Made by a program: the position numbers and the translations under genes. This document shows, in pieces, positions 34,841 to 45,970 of a stretch of 64,000 nt of DNA. Under the pieces are notes generated by a model. That model had not been told where the DNA came from, made no database searches, and was given only the letters and a program-made list of their open reading frames with translations. The stretch spans positions 124,001-188,000 of the forward strand of contig JAGPNK010000004.1 in the NCBI GenBank assembly GCA_020746835.1. Reading direction: 5' to 3'. This DNA is from Stachybotrys elegans. Taxonomy: Eukaryota; Ascomycota; Sordariomycetes; Hypocreales; Stachybotryaceae. Positions within the stretch are counted from its first letter, which is position 1; every line of letters begins with the position of its first letter.

Positions 34841-35414
34841 TCAATTGGACTCGCCTCGCTTCTCTACCTCGTTCTTCAAGTCGCTATTAAACCGATCCCA
34901 TGGACTCATATCAAACTTTTTCCCATTCCACCACGGCGATGATAGAGTGATTAAGAGTCCGCGAAAGTCTTCTCCTTGCACAAACGTGGTAGCACCTGGT
35001 GTTGTCTCACTCGGTTTGAAATGGAACTGATGAACGCCTTTTGCAAGCCCAAATAGAGATCCTTCCCACTGAAACGAATTGGGCGAGTTTTCCTAGTATC
35101 ATTCCTCAGTATGAAGCACGTAAAACTACCCGAGGTCGAAGTTTCCTTACCACAACCACGGGGTGGTGCATGTTGCCATTCATAGAAACCTTAAGGCGGT
35201 CTCCAGTTGCCAGCTCCAATGGACTCTTGGTGGAGTCAATCAACTGGATGTTCCATCCCGGCTGCCACTGGGTATACCTGGCAAAGTCCATAAACTATTG
35301 ACACTTAGCAACATCACATTGCGATCAGGAAGGATAGTTGCATACGACGGCCCGAACAGCAGCCGGGGAGGCTGCGATCTCGACTTTTGTCGACACGCTA
35401 AGAACTGAGTTCAT
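34841..35414 (-). CDS. SRPBCC/START-like small protein (polyketide-cyclase-like fold)
   Basis: Three short exons, 35414-35346, 35294-35151 and 35092-34841, encode 154 residues; both introns (GTATGC...AATAG, 48-nt class at 51 nt, and GTAAGG...CTAG, 58 nt) are phase 0. The protein begins MNSVLSVSTKVEIAAS, the classic first strand of SRPBCC domains, then continues AVRAVFMDFARYTQWQPGW, GDRLKVSMNG, SFQWEGSLFGLAKGVHQFHF and ends WDRFNSDLKNEVEKRGE, the C-terminal long helix. This fold binds hydrophobic ligands and includes aromatase/cyclases and coenzyme-Q-binding proteins. No catalytic residue can be assigned. It lies beside the exporter at the edge of the right cluster and has CGG-rich repeats upstream, so a role in product folding or binding is possible but unproven. 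Confidence 0.8.
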
Positions 35415-35871
35415 GGCTGCAGGCTGACAGGAAGTGGAACAAGATTGGTAGGGCTTTCGGCAAGCGAATAAATGTCAAAGGAGTTGAGGGTGCGGCTGGG
35501 ACCAGGAACAAAAAATTATTTCTCAAATATATAAACGGTAGGAGTCTTGGCAGTCGAAGCGGTGGAAGCGGCTGATAATGTGTATTAAATACTGGTTCTA
35601 CTTAGGCGTGAATGGACGTGTGACGTGGACAGCAAGGGGCTTCACTTCGGCAACCTTTCGGCTCTTGAATTCTCGGCAACCTTTCGGACTTTGAGTTCTC
35701 GGCTAGGGCCAAAGGGGCCGAACTAATGAAATAATACTTCATGCGCCACCCACCATGTAACGTTGGTCAACTGTTCTATTACAAGACTAACTCATAGTGT
35801 GATAGTGCAACAATCCACCATGCATCGCCTTCTTCTTTGCTCGCTCATTCCATATCGCATGCTTTTTTTTT
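35415..35871. promoter_or_regulatory. Upstream region of the SRPBCC gene
   Basis: Carries a 26-bp direct repeat rich in TTCGGC (35647-35698). The part near 35872 is the 3' region of the MFS gene. A short poly-T run lies at 35863-35870. Confidence 0.5.
35647..35703. repeat. 26-bp tandem direct repeat with TCGGC cores
   Basis: Two consecutive 26-bp units begin TCGGCAACCTTTCGG and end in GAATTC or GAGTTC, followed by a third partial TCGGC. They differ at three positions. The location is 233-289 bp upstream of the SRPBCC start. Each unit holds two CGG triplets, a typical Zn2Cys6 arrangement. Confidence 0.7.
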
Positions 35872-37734
35872 TCATGGGGTCTTCTTCATGCTCCTCCATG
35901 GAATTAAAGCACTCCCCAAGATGCTGGCAGCTCCCAATGCAGTGGCAACTAAAAAAGCCCGTGCCAGCGCCTCATTATATGCTAACTTAATGGCAGGAAG
36001 AGATTCGGCTGGCAGGGAGTTTTGAAGCTCTGTAGCGCCTGTGTTGAGTATCACACTGGGATCCAGACTTGGAAGGGCCGCCTCGAGTTGCCTGACCACT
36101 TCACTTGTAAAGACCGACTGCGCGACAATGATGAATAGTGCACCGCCCAGTGTCTGCAGAAAGGTGATCATTGACGTGCCGGTCGGAACATCCTTGAGGT
36201 CTAGTGCATTCTGAATAGCCATTAGGGGTTGCTGCATCCCCAGACCAACACCTGCACCAAAAATGATCTGATATCCTATCCACGCCGAGGACGGTGTGTG
36301 AACTGTAAATGTCGAGATGAGCCCTGCGCCAGTCGAGAGAAGCACAGTGCCAAGAATCATAAATGGAGCATAGTAGCCAAGAGCTGTGACTCCCGCACCA
36401 GCTATGATGGCAAACACAACCACACTGATGAGGACAGGAAGATTCCGCGTGCCCGACTCGATAGCAGTAGCCCCTTGGACGGACTGAAACCAGACGGGCA
36501 TAAAATAGACCATCAGGTAGAAGGCGGAGCCGAGGAAGAAGATGTAAAGACAGCTAGCCCAGACGGTCCTGTTCTTGACAATGCGCGGGGGCACAGTGGC
36601 ATTCTCCTGCTGGCGATGTTGCACAAAGATGAACCCTACGAGGAGTACGGCGAAAACGACGAGGAGCGCAACAATGCGCCCACTGTTCCAGGCATACGTC
36701 GTTCCACCCCAGTGCAGAGCAAGCAGGAGGCATGTGATGGCTGGCATGAAAAGAATGTTGCCGAGAGGATCAAACTGCATGATGCGTTGAGCGATGTTGA
36801 GATTCTGGTTGACCAGATAGTCTCTCGTTGGTTCTGGAAAGAAGAAGACAATAACTGCCACAGTGATGGCGCCAATGGGGAGATTAATAAAGAAGCACCA
36901 TCGCCAGGTCTAGTTATTTGCGTCAGCCCTTGGTCTTTCCTAGTATTCAAGGAACATGGGAATGTAACATACCACTCGATCAGTAAAGACACCTCCTAGC
37001 AGAGGACCCGCCACTGAAGCAATACCGTACATGCTACCGATCATGCCCGCGTACATGGGTCGCTTGACGAGAGGCACGCTGTGAGCGAGGATGAGGAGGG
37101 CGCCGGACATTATGCCCGCAGCGCCAATGCCTGCCACTGCTCTTCCCGCGATGAGAGTGACAGAGTTTTGGGCCACGCCACATATGAGGCTCCCAGCTTC
37201 GAACAGAAGGATCGCGGTGAGATACACCCATTTTATCGGAAAATAGACGTAAAACTTGCCAAAAAGGAGCTGCAGAGCGGCTGTGGTCAGTAGATAGGCT
37301 GGCCTGCATATTAGTTCTTGCACATGGCTGAGAGGGAAGAGTTAAGACGGTGAACATACCACTACCATACCAGCCAGCATCAGCAAGACTGCGGAATTCA
37401 TTTGTGATTTGCGGGACTGCCGTTGCAATAATAGCGTTGCTAGGAATTTTCTATTAGCAAGATGGTCTGATGTACGCTGCCTAGATGTGTGAGACACCTA
37501 CTCGAGGGCAATCAGGAAAACGCTGAGACAGAGGGCGAGAACAATGAGACCGAGTTTGAGGCCAGAAGGGTACTCAGCCTCCTCATTGTTCGCAAGCGTC
37601 GTAGCCCCATGGGATTCTGTTTCTGTTGCATCATTGAGTGGCGATGCTGCATCCGACTGAACGGCCTCTTTCGAGGACGCGTCCTGATCTGGTGTCGATG
37701 GAGTGACATGGGTGTTTTTCTCCATGGCTGCCAT
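35872..37734 (-). CDS. MFS multidrug/toxin exporter (DHA-type, 14 transmembrane helices)
   Basis: Proton-coupled major facilitator, likely plasma-membrane exporter of the right cluster's product. Exons are 37734-37502, 37439-37360, 37298-36973 and 36909-35872, giving 558 residues. Residues 1-55 are a polar cytosolic N-terminus. Helix 1 ends SVFLIALDNAIIATAVPQIT, the DHA motif D1-like block, followed by WYGSAYLLTTAALQLLFGKFY, then GRAVAGIGAAGI, GPLLGGVFTDRV and WRWCFFINLPIGA (motif C region). The third exon needs the inner acceptor GCCAG, not the TGCAG four bases upstream, to stay in frame. The last exon encodes helices 6-14. A WTCGGCGRT element lies 434 bp upstream, shared with biosynthetic genes. 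Confidence 0.93.
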
Positions 37735-38483
37735 TTTCAGGTACCTTGGCTAGGCAGAAGAGCGGGATAAGATGTAAGAATGTATACTTCCGGTGACTGC
37801 TGGAGTGTTTCTCTCAGTCTGATAAATACATAGAAACACAAGTTACAAAGCTTTGCGGAGACTGAGTCCTGTGGCCTTTCCCGAGACAAATGAGGAGTAC
37901 CACATGACATAGGGGCAAAGCCGAGCCGGGTTTGCGAATAGCATATCACGTCCTACAGCACATGGGACGGCACTTGCGATTTCCAATCCCGGCATCGTCA
38001 CCACGCTCTCATATCGGGTTATTCCGCTTTCGAGAACCCATCCCGCGTAGGTGTGGATGCTTGAAAGATGGCTCGGCTTTCGCCAACCTTGCTGGTGGGG
38101 TCCATGTACTGTACTCGGCGCCATAACGAAAAGCGCACCAGTTTCTCAGGCGAGGTCGTTAGCTTCGTTCGGCGATATACTTGGGCCTATGATTGTTGAG
38201 GCTCCACAGACCAACCATTCTGTGATGGCTCATCTTATTGGCGAACACATCATGTAGCATAGATGCCAGGTATCATTTTCATAAAATAATGTAGTATTGT
38301 TGGAACAATGCTTGGTTACCTGTCTTCGTAGAAGCCGGCACCCTTTCATCTGCCGAGAAAGGCGTTGCAGAGAGACGTGAGGTTAGGGGTACAGATATTT
38401 TCATGATGAATTGCATGAGAAACTACATTGCATTTGGAGATTGACGCTCAACGACAAACTATGGAAGCTATCTATGCAACCCA
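37735..38483. promoter_or_regulatory. MFS promoter with WTCGGCGRT element
   Basis: Contains the 5' region of the MFS gene and the 3' region of the oxygenase gene. TTCGGCGAT occurs at 38168-38176. No coding sequence is supported. Confidence 0.5.
38168..38176 (+). promoter_or_regulatory. Candidate cluster element TTCGGCGAT
   Basis: One of the copies of WTCGGCGRT found by eye in right-cluster promoters; it lies 434 bp upstream of the MFS start. Confidence 0.45.
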
Positions 38484-39488
38484 TCACGCTTTGGCAAATA
38501 CCTCTTTAGGCAGAGAGAACTGGCTGCCAAAGCGCTTGACAAGAAGTTGCCCAATGGTCGACCTGTCAGGGTCATCGGGGTTAAGAGGATTCGTAGCGTC
38601 CACATCGCCATGCCAAAACGTTGCGCAAGAGAGCCGCTCCGAATCGGCCTTGTTGATCACCCTATGCTTGGCGCTCTTGTAGAGGCCCCCGGACCAGGCC
38701 TGGATCATATCACCGCAGTTGATGACGTAGACGTCCTCAATGGAAGGCACCGGCAGCCACTGACCCTCGTATTCAACCTCCAGGCCCTCCTTTCCAGCCT
38801 GCTGGAGAAGAACCGTTACACCGCCGAAGTCGGTGTGAGGGCCGACGCCGAACTGACCCTCGTCTGTCGCTTTGGCAGATGGGTAGCGAATCATCTTCAT
38901 CTGCACAATTGGTCGCGTTGTGAAAGTCTCCATGATGGCCGGGTCGCGACCAAGACCTTGGAGCAGTATCTCCCAGATAAGTCGGCCCAGGTTGCCCGTT
39001 TCCTGGTAGTAGTTCCAGACAGGACCATGAAACTGCTCTTCGGGCATGTCGGGCCACACATTGGGGCAGTGGAAGCCCGGAGGCTCTAGAACAGGCTCTT
39101 CGCGGCCGATGTAGAACGCCTTGAGTAGTTGTCAGAAACCCGATGCCTTGGCTTGTACAGATTTATTTGTTCACAATACCTCCTTGGAATCCGGGAGTTT
39201 ATCGCCCACACGGAGGGTCATGCCTGACGCCTCATATCCCTTTCGTCCAGGGTTGTTGAGGAATGATAACTTAACCTTCTCCTCCCTGGGAAGAGCGAAG
39301 AAGTTGCCGATCGCCTGAAGTAGAGCATATTGGGAACTCAGAGGCACACCGTGGCCCTTCACCTGGAAGAACCCATACAGTCTGCAGGCTTCCTTGACCT
39401 GAGCAACAACCTTTTCTTGGTCCCCGGGAGCCTGGGGATTCAGGTAAGGGGCTAGATCAATGATGGGAAACGTAATATTTTCAGCCAT
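38484..39488 (-). CDS. 2-oxoglutarate/Fe(II)-dependent oxygenase (isopenicillin-N-synthase-like)
   Basis: Non-heme iron oxygenase predicted to hydroxylate, desaturate or ring-expand the cluster intermediate using 2-oxoglutarate and O2. Exons are 39488-39180 and 39119-38484 with a 60-nt intron; 314 residues. The N-terminal DIOX_N block has FPIIDLAPYL and GFFQVKGHGVP. The iron triad is His198, Asp200 (PHTDFGG) and His255 (AKHRVINK), and the co-substrate site is Arg265-x-Ser267. All are intact. The promoter carries a 14-bp sequence (39682-39695) identical to one in front of the right-hand PKS. It lies between the exporter and the P450-reductase gene on the same strand. Confidence 0.93.
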
Positions 39489-40066
39489 GGTGTGTATCTG
39501 CTGGAACTGGGAGAATTGTTGTGTTATTATGGAGAGACAAAGAGACAGTGTATAGGCCGCTTGGAGATATATGTGAATTTTTATGTATCCCGGCGTGGTG
39601 CGGATATCGTTATGTCTGACACTCCTGTCCTTGTAGCATCATGTCCGAGGAATGGAGTCGACAGTAGCCGTGGTCCAGTAGGGTTCGGCGGTTATGGATC
39701 CCGTCGGCGACTTTAATCATGTATCGGCATCAGATGTGTTTTGGAACTACCAATCGTATGACGCTTCCATCCAAACGTCGCAACAATGCATGATCAGTTT
39801 GCAAGTGTACGCCATGACTGATCATCATATGACATGAGAGGCCATCTGGTCATGACCCGCGACGAGCCCCGGGACTTGAGCTGAGAAACAAGTTGCACTG
39901 AGGAGGATTCTAGTACCAAAAAGTATTCTCAGTTGTACAACCTTGGGAAGCCTAAAATCACTTTATGATGGCCATGATTCATGCAGAACGTCTAACTAGA
40001 AATTTGTATATTAAACACACAACAATGGAAGCATGCTCTGAAAGAAACCCGCGAGTCGCGTCCAAT
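39489..40066. promoter_or_regulatory. Oxygenase promoter with paired TCGGCG elements
   Basis: Holds GGTTCGGCGGTTAT at 39682-39695 and a second TCGGCGAC at 39704-39711, 20 bp apart in the same orientation, about 200 bp upstream of the oxygenase ATG. The distal part is the 3' region of the P450-reductase gene. Confidence 0.55.
39682..39711 (+). promoter_or_regulatory. Paired candidate regulator sites (GGTTCGGCGGTTAT and TCGGCGAC)
   Basis: The first 14 bases recur exactly at 56252-56265 upstream of the PKS. Two direct cores at about 20-bp spacing would place both on one DNA face. Confidence 0.55.
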
Positions 40067-43000
40067 TTAGTATACGTCTGGGATGTACTGGATGTTCTTG
40101 ATGTCCTCAAACCATGTGAATGCTTCAGACTCATCTCCTCCCGTCTTGTCCATCCAGATCTTCCTCCATGTCTCTGATGTGCTTCTACCCAGTCTTCCAG
40201 CACTTCCACAGACGTACACCCTCGCACCACGTAGAAACAGCTCCCAGACAGCATCACGCTGTTCCCAAAGCGCGTGGTGGGCATGGCGTGCTTTCTGGCC
40301 ATTGTCCGGCCGCGAAAAGCAAGTGAATACTTGCGCCAGACCCTCGCTCTCCCAGGCTTCCAGCTCTGACCGGTAGATATAGTCTTTCTCGGGGTGGCGA
40401 CAGCCAAAGAATAGCATGGCGGGGCCGAGTTTCTTCTGCCCAGCGCGTTTGACGAGGGCCCTTTCCTGGAGGAAAGCACGCATGGGCGCAATGCCGGAAC
40501 CTGCGGCAATCATGATGACTGGGGTGGCGGTGCTTGGAGGAAGCTGGAAGGGCCCTTTATTGGGGCGAATCAGGCAGGAGATCGTGTCGCCAATGGATCG
40601 GCTCGCGAGATAGGAGCTGGCAACGCCACGGAATGTGCCATGTCCACTCAGCGCCGGCGTCTCAAACACGTCGAAGGTTATGCTGGCTATCAACCCATCT
40701 TTAGAGATGGACGTCGGGTCGAGCGGAGACGAGGAGATGGAGTAGACGCGAGGAGTCAAGGCGGGGAGAAGGTCGATGTAGACCCCAAAGGGGAGATAGA
40801 GCTTGGGAACTTCTTCAAGGATGTCGATGATGGAGTATCTCTTGTCGAGAATTTCCTGGTACTTGTCGTCGCTGTAGAACTTCTTGAGCTGCTCAAACTC
40901 GGGGCTACCGTCGTTGGCCCAGGATGCCAGGACTCCCACTTGCTTCTTGGTCACTGGGACCGCAAGTTCGACCCTGCTGCGAAGGAAGTGCTCGACGGAT
41001 ATGGGCTCGGTGGGCAGGTGTGCTTTCTTGCTGGACTGCACCGTCATCAAGTCCTCAGGATGGAGAGAAAAGCGCTTGAGTACCCGGAACACAGTCTCAT
41101 CCGCATTGCGCCCCTGGACGACCAGATAGTCGCCGGACCGGTAATCCATTCCAGCGGGCAGTTGAACCTCGACGTGGCGCTTGGCTGGGCCGATTGACGT
41201 ATCTGCGATTTCCCGGCTAGCAACGACAACACCTTTGTTAAGTCGTTCCGTCTCGAGTACCGGTGCGGAGGCGTCAGATTCATTGCTCTCGATGCGGACA
41301 TCAACGCCGATGCGATCCGGAATGTCCTGCTTCTCGATGCCAGTGAGGCTCATGCAAAGCTTCTCGCTCCAGGTCTCCCAGGGACCGAATGCATCCCTCT
41401 TGACGTTGGCAAAGCCCGGCTCAAAGATCCTCTCGGCACCCAGCTGCAGCAGCTTCTCGTCAATGAGCTTTGGGATGCGATGGAAGCTGTGGACCCAGTC
41501 GCTGTTCCCGGCGCCGAAGACGGTGAACTTGACACCCTCGGGGAGACGTTTTCCCTCACGCGCCATCTTCTCGATCCAGTCGACAAACTTCTTGCCGTTG
41601 TAAGGTGGTCTTCCTTCGTATGAAGGGGTGATGATGATGCAAGGTCGGTCCGTTGGCAGTTTGTCGACAGCAGAATCCAGATCCATCACATCAGAGATTT
41701 CGATGCCGAACTCAGGAGCGTTCCTGACTAGCGATTGAGCCAGACTTTCGCAGGTTCCTTGGTTGCCTCCCCATATAATGGATGCACGCATCTGGATCGC
41801 TGGGCCATTGCCCGTTCCGTTGATCGTCTTCTTCACACCATTGCTCACCCGGGGCTGTAGGGATTTGTCTGTGCCAGTGGCCGCGTTTCCTCCAGGAATA
41901 CCAATGGTCCATGACCGATTCTCGCGACGGCGAACCATGATCTTGAAGTCAACGGGCTTGACACCCATCTGGCCTCTTAACTCCAGGTTGTAGTCTGGAT
42001 CGCTCTTTCGTACATCGAACCTCTGCAGCACCATAGCCATGGTGATAAGAATCTCCTGTTCTGCAAAGCCTCTACCGATGCATGCCCTCAGACCGTCACC
42101 AAACTATTACCATGCAGGTTAGCACAGTCAAGGATCAACTGAAGGTGTTTGCTTACAGGCTTCCATGAATTTGGCGGCATCTTCTGCATATTCACGTCCA
42201 GCATACGCTCTGGTCGAAACTCGTCTGCATCTTCGCCCCAGACCTTGGGGTCGCGGTGGAAGTGGCGCCAGATGCCAGACACCATCTGGCCCTTCTTGAT
42301 AAAGTATTTGCCTCCAATGACCGTGTCTCTGGTGGAGAATCGAGTGAGAAGACTGACTGGGTGCTGCAGGCGCAATGCCTCCTTCATGCAAGCATCGAGG
42401 TACTTCAGTTTCCTGAGTATGTCGTAGGTCAAGACCTTGTCGCCGACCAGCTCGTCGACTTCTTGCTGCGCCTTGCGTAGAGTCTCGGGATTGCTTGTAA
42501 GAAAGTACCAGATGAAACACAGTGTTGAACTGGTCGTTTCATATCCACCACCAAGCAGGGTCGGGATCTGGTAGATGACATTGTCGAATCCCATCGTCTC
42601 TCCCGTGACACCATCCACGCCATGGATCATGACGTTCAGCAGGTCGTTTGCATCTGGCCGGGGCTTGTCGATGCGCTCTTGTATGATCTTGCTGCAGAGA
42701 GCTCTCATCTTGACGATGTTTTGTTGGCGGTGTTCCTCATCCTTGTAGTAGTAAAGCTGGTTGAGAAGATCGGGACGGTTGGCTCGCCTTCCGGACTCGA
42801 TAATTGATTCCCGCAGCTGCTTCTCAAACGGATGCGGCTCCTCATTGTAGAACTGATTGAACCGGTATCCGTATGCACAGAGACCAATGGTATCAAACGT
42901 CAAACGTGACATATCTTCAATGACCTCAATCTCGTGTTCTGGCCCAAACCGGTCCCATTTGAGAACCAACTGAGCTGCAATATCTTGCCTACATAGTATG

Positions 43001-43602
43001 TTTTAGTACAGATCAAGTGTATAGGCAGGCCAAATGTACGCACATATCATCAAACATCTTGCTGAGACCGATTGGTCCTTGATGGAGAAATCATAATTAG
43101 TTTGCTTCAAAAAGAGCATCAGTTTGGGACGGGTTGTCTTACCAAGCGCTGGTACGAGTAATCGATGCGCCTTCCACCAAGCCTTGTCTGTCGACTCAGC
43201 GGAGAACAAGCCGTCTCCAAACACAGCTCGCATCTCTTGATGAAGCCGATGCGTGAACTTGGTGAAGCGGCTGTCGTCGGCCATTTCATTCACAAGCTCA
43301 CGGCTTCCCACAAACACACGGGGGTAGGTCATGCCAAGATCCATCTGGAAAATAGGTGCGTACTGATCCATAAACTGCCAGTAGGAGCGAACGGGCAATG
43401 TCCTATCCAGATCGGCCAGATGGCCCAGCATGCCGAAATAATGCTTGTGAGGGGGTGTCGGGATGGGAAGCAGTTTGGAATGGTCAATGACTTCCTCCGA
43501 TGTGGTTTCTGGTGCCAAGAGGCCATTGGTCTCCATGGCTGGACAGCCTGGCTCTGAGAGGGTAGAGGCTTGCGCCCCTGGTGATGCAGGGCACTCTGTC
43601 AT
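40067..43602 (-). CDS. Self-sufficient P450-CPR fusion monooxygenase (CYP505 / P450 BM3-like)
   Basis: Single polypeptide with heme, FMN and FAD/NADPH domains, so it needs no separate reductase. Exons are 43602-43143, 43077-43044, 42988-42157 and 42103-40067; 1,120 residues. Heme part: I-helix GGGYETTSS, K-helix KEALR, and FGDGLRACIGRG with ligand Cys450, which begins exactly at the last exon. The flavodoxin domain (from about 548) has WGGNQGTCE and PSYEGRPPYNGK; the phosphate loop is altered from the usual YGSNTGTCE. The FAD domain shows RVYSISSSP and the NADPH domain GSGIAPMRAFLQER. There is no N-terminal membrane anchor, so it is soluble. Family members are subterminal fatty-acid hydroxylases or, as in FUM6 of the fumonisin cluster, hydroxylate polyketide chains. 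It shares a divergent promoter with the trans-ER. Confidence 0.95.
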
Positions 43603-43928
43603 CTTTGGAGAGTGCTTGTAGGATGAATGAGTGCTCTGCTATTGTGTTTACTTGCGTATGGACCGGAACGTGGCGTGCAAACTGTAATGTGCAAGGAAAA
43701 ACAGCGCCGGACACTAACAAGGGACAGCACAACAGAATAATTCTTTCAGAAAGGACAGTCACGCTCCCAGTCCGAGAGCTATAATGGATATTGCAACAAG
43801 AAATGGCTGAGGATATGGTAATGAGCACTGTTGCAGTCTAGTCCAGCCTATCCCACTGGGCTGATTGTGGTCGGGAACTGACACACCGTCAGAATTGCAG
43901 GGCACTTCGATAAGGGATTTTAGAGTTT

Positions 43929-43940
43929 CCGATGCATCGG
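43929..43940. promoter_or_regulatory. Palindrome CCGATGCATCGG
   Basis: Perfect dyad with CCG and CGG half sites separated by six bases, a geometry used by dimeric Zn2Cys6 regulators. It is about 330 bp from both start codons. Confidence 0.55.
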
Positions 43941-43973
43941 TGCAGCCACTGGCGTCGGCGTCAGTCGGGGTGC

Positions 43974-44001
43974 TTCGGCGGTGGTGGAGAATTCGGCGGT
44001 G
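43974..44001 (+). promoter_or_regulatory. Two direct TTCGGCGGTG elements
   Basis: Exact 10-mers starting 18 bp apart. Their core matches elements upstream of the oxygenase and PKS. Confidence 0.55.
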
Positions 44002-44269
44002 AATTAGATAATACGGCTCAGGTCCAGGTCCGACAAGCTCACGCCTCCATCCGAACAAGGGGCGCAGTAAAGACATGGCAGGTAGTTGCCGTCTGGTACC
44101 GCATGTGTCCTGGGAGAGTAAATAGACCAATCAAATGCCGTTTTCCTGGGCATATCATCAAGTGGCATAGCTCGTATTGGTTTGATCTGCAAGATATATC
44201 CGCCAGCACCTGAAAATTGTGAGGTTTTCCTTTATTGCCCTTTCTCTTATTACATCCAGATTCATCATA

Positions 44270-45447
44270 ATGCCTTCAGCAACTCCGCCTCTCCCTCAGA
44301 CACAGCTGGCTCTTGTAGCCCAGGGCCCGGGAAAGGTTGCTATCCAGCGCGATGTAGCAATTCCCTCCCTTCAGCCAGACATGGTTCTTGTCAAGACTTC
44401 GGCCGTGGCCATTAACCCGGCCGACGCAAAGATGCTCGACTACAGCGCTGCCCCGGGGACCATCATCGGCTACGATTTTGCCGGCACCGTTGTCGCCCTC
44501 GGTGACGCCGTGAGTCCTGAGAGGTTCTCTGTTGGAGATCGCGTCGCCGGTCTGGTCCATGGCATGAACAAGTTGATCCCCGACGTGGGGGCCTTCTCTG
44601 AGTATGTCGGTGCTTGCGCCGACCTGTTGCTCAAGATTCCAGACAGCATGAGCTTCGAGGAGGGTGCCACCCTTGGTACTGGCGTGGCTACCGCCTCCAT
44701 GGGTCTTTTCAGTGAGCTCGGCGTTCCTGCATCGCTGGACCAGCTCCGCAGCGGCGAGCCTGCATCGCCCGAGCAGCTTGATGAGCGGGAAATCGTGCTT
44801 GTAGCAGGCGGTGCCACTGCCACTGGTACACGTGCCATTCAACTGCTAAAGAAGTGAGTCCTCACATGCCCTAACGAGATATGCCATAGTCACCCCTGCT
44901 GATACTTGTTCGTTTCAGGGCTGGCCTCCGTCCGATTGCCACCTCGTCCCCCGCCAACTTTGACCTCTGCCTGCGCTTTGGTGCGGAAAAGGTCTTTGAC
45001 TACCGCAGCCCTAATTGCGCCGAGGATATCAAAGCATATACGCGCAACGAGCTAACTTACACGCTGGACTGCGTGTCGCAAGCCGATACCACTAAGCTGT
45101 GCTATTCCGCCATGGGCCGTGCCGGGGGTCGTTACGTCTCTCTCGAACCCTTCCGCGACGCCATTGCGCAAACTCGCTCTTTAACGGTCAAGCCCTCGTG
45201 GGTCATGGTACTGACCATCTTTGGGCGCAAGGTAGCATTAGATGGCGAGTATGGCCGTGAGGCCAACCCAGAAGACCGCCGGTTTGGCGCTGAAGCATTC
45301 GCCGCTGTCCAGGCTCTTCTGGATCGCGGGCTGATTCAGACGCACCCCATCAAGTCTTTGACAGGAGGATGGGAGGGCGTTCTGGATGGTGTGGACAAGA
45401 TCCGCAGCCAGGCACAGTCTGGCTGCAAGCTTACGTATGTAGTCTAA
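44270..45447 (+). CDS. Trans-acting enoyl reductase (LovC/TenC-like)
   Basis: Stand-alone NADPH enoyl reductase expected to partner the ER-less PKS at the right edge. Exons are 44270-44853 and 44919-45447, with a 65-nt intron (GTGAGT, TTTCAG); 370 residues. The N-terminus PPLPQTQLALVAQGPGKVAI, then AVAINPADAKMLDYSAAPGTIIGYDFAGTV and the cofactor loop [31 protein letters not shown] are hallmark segments of fungal PKS and PKS-NRPS partner ERs. The intron lies at the same place in the fold as that of the other ER (just after the ATG motif). A longer open frame upstream of ATG 44270 starts at a non-ATG codon. C-terminal PIKSLTGGWEGVLDGVDKIR is also typical. Confidence 0.95.
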
Positions 45448-45970
45448 TAGGATGACAGCTCTACAAGGAAACCACATGTATATGATTGTGCATTTATGGA
45501 ATGATATTTTTTTGTTATTCTCTTTTTGCCCGTCAATCTTTCTTGACTGTCGGGTAATTAGCAGCAAGGGCACTAGGCTTCCTACCAATTGTCATCTACG
45601 GGCCTGATATTCTTTTGTCAAAGGGATTTCCTCATTGATATTTATCTCCTTGAGCACTTTATCAGAATTCCCCCATGAAGATTAAGATCAAGTCAATCAG
45701 CTATACGCGTTCTATGGTGGAGTAAGTGCCTGCAGTGAGGGGAAACGAACAATAGTGTATGTAAACAATGATGACAGCCATGTTGCCTGTAGGCTGCAGA
45801 ACAGAGTCAAAAATCAAAGGATTGTCAAAATGTAGCTGGCATCAGCTGTTGGCCACTGCCAGAGAACAATAGGGGGCTGCGGCAGCGGCAGCGGCACCCA
45901 GTACATTTATATATATACATCGAAAGTTATACCACAAACTTACATTCACCGTCGATACCTCGCGAATCCA
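45448..45970. other. Convergent 3' region, no gene seen
   Basis: Lies between the stops of the trans-ER and BBE oxidase genes. It contains a GGCAGCGGCAGCGGCA microsatellite near 45880 and a TATATATATA tract near 45910. No gene is supported. Confidence 0.5.

Larger units (their letters stand above)
43603..44269. promoter_or_regulatory. Divergent promoter of P450-CPR and trans-ER with CGG-rich sites
   Basis: A 667-bp bidirectional promoter. It contains a perfect 12-bp palindrome CCGATGCATCGG (43929-43940) and two direct copies of TTCGGCGGTG (43974-43983 and 43992-44001). The clustering of CGG triplets within 75 bp is the densest in the window and suits binding by the cluster's Zn2Cys6-AflR-type protein. 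Confidence 0.65.
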
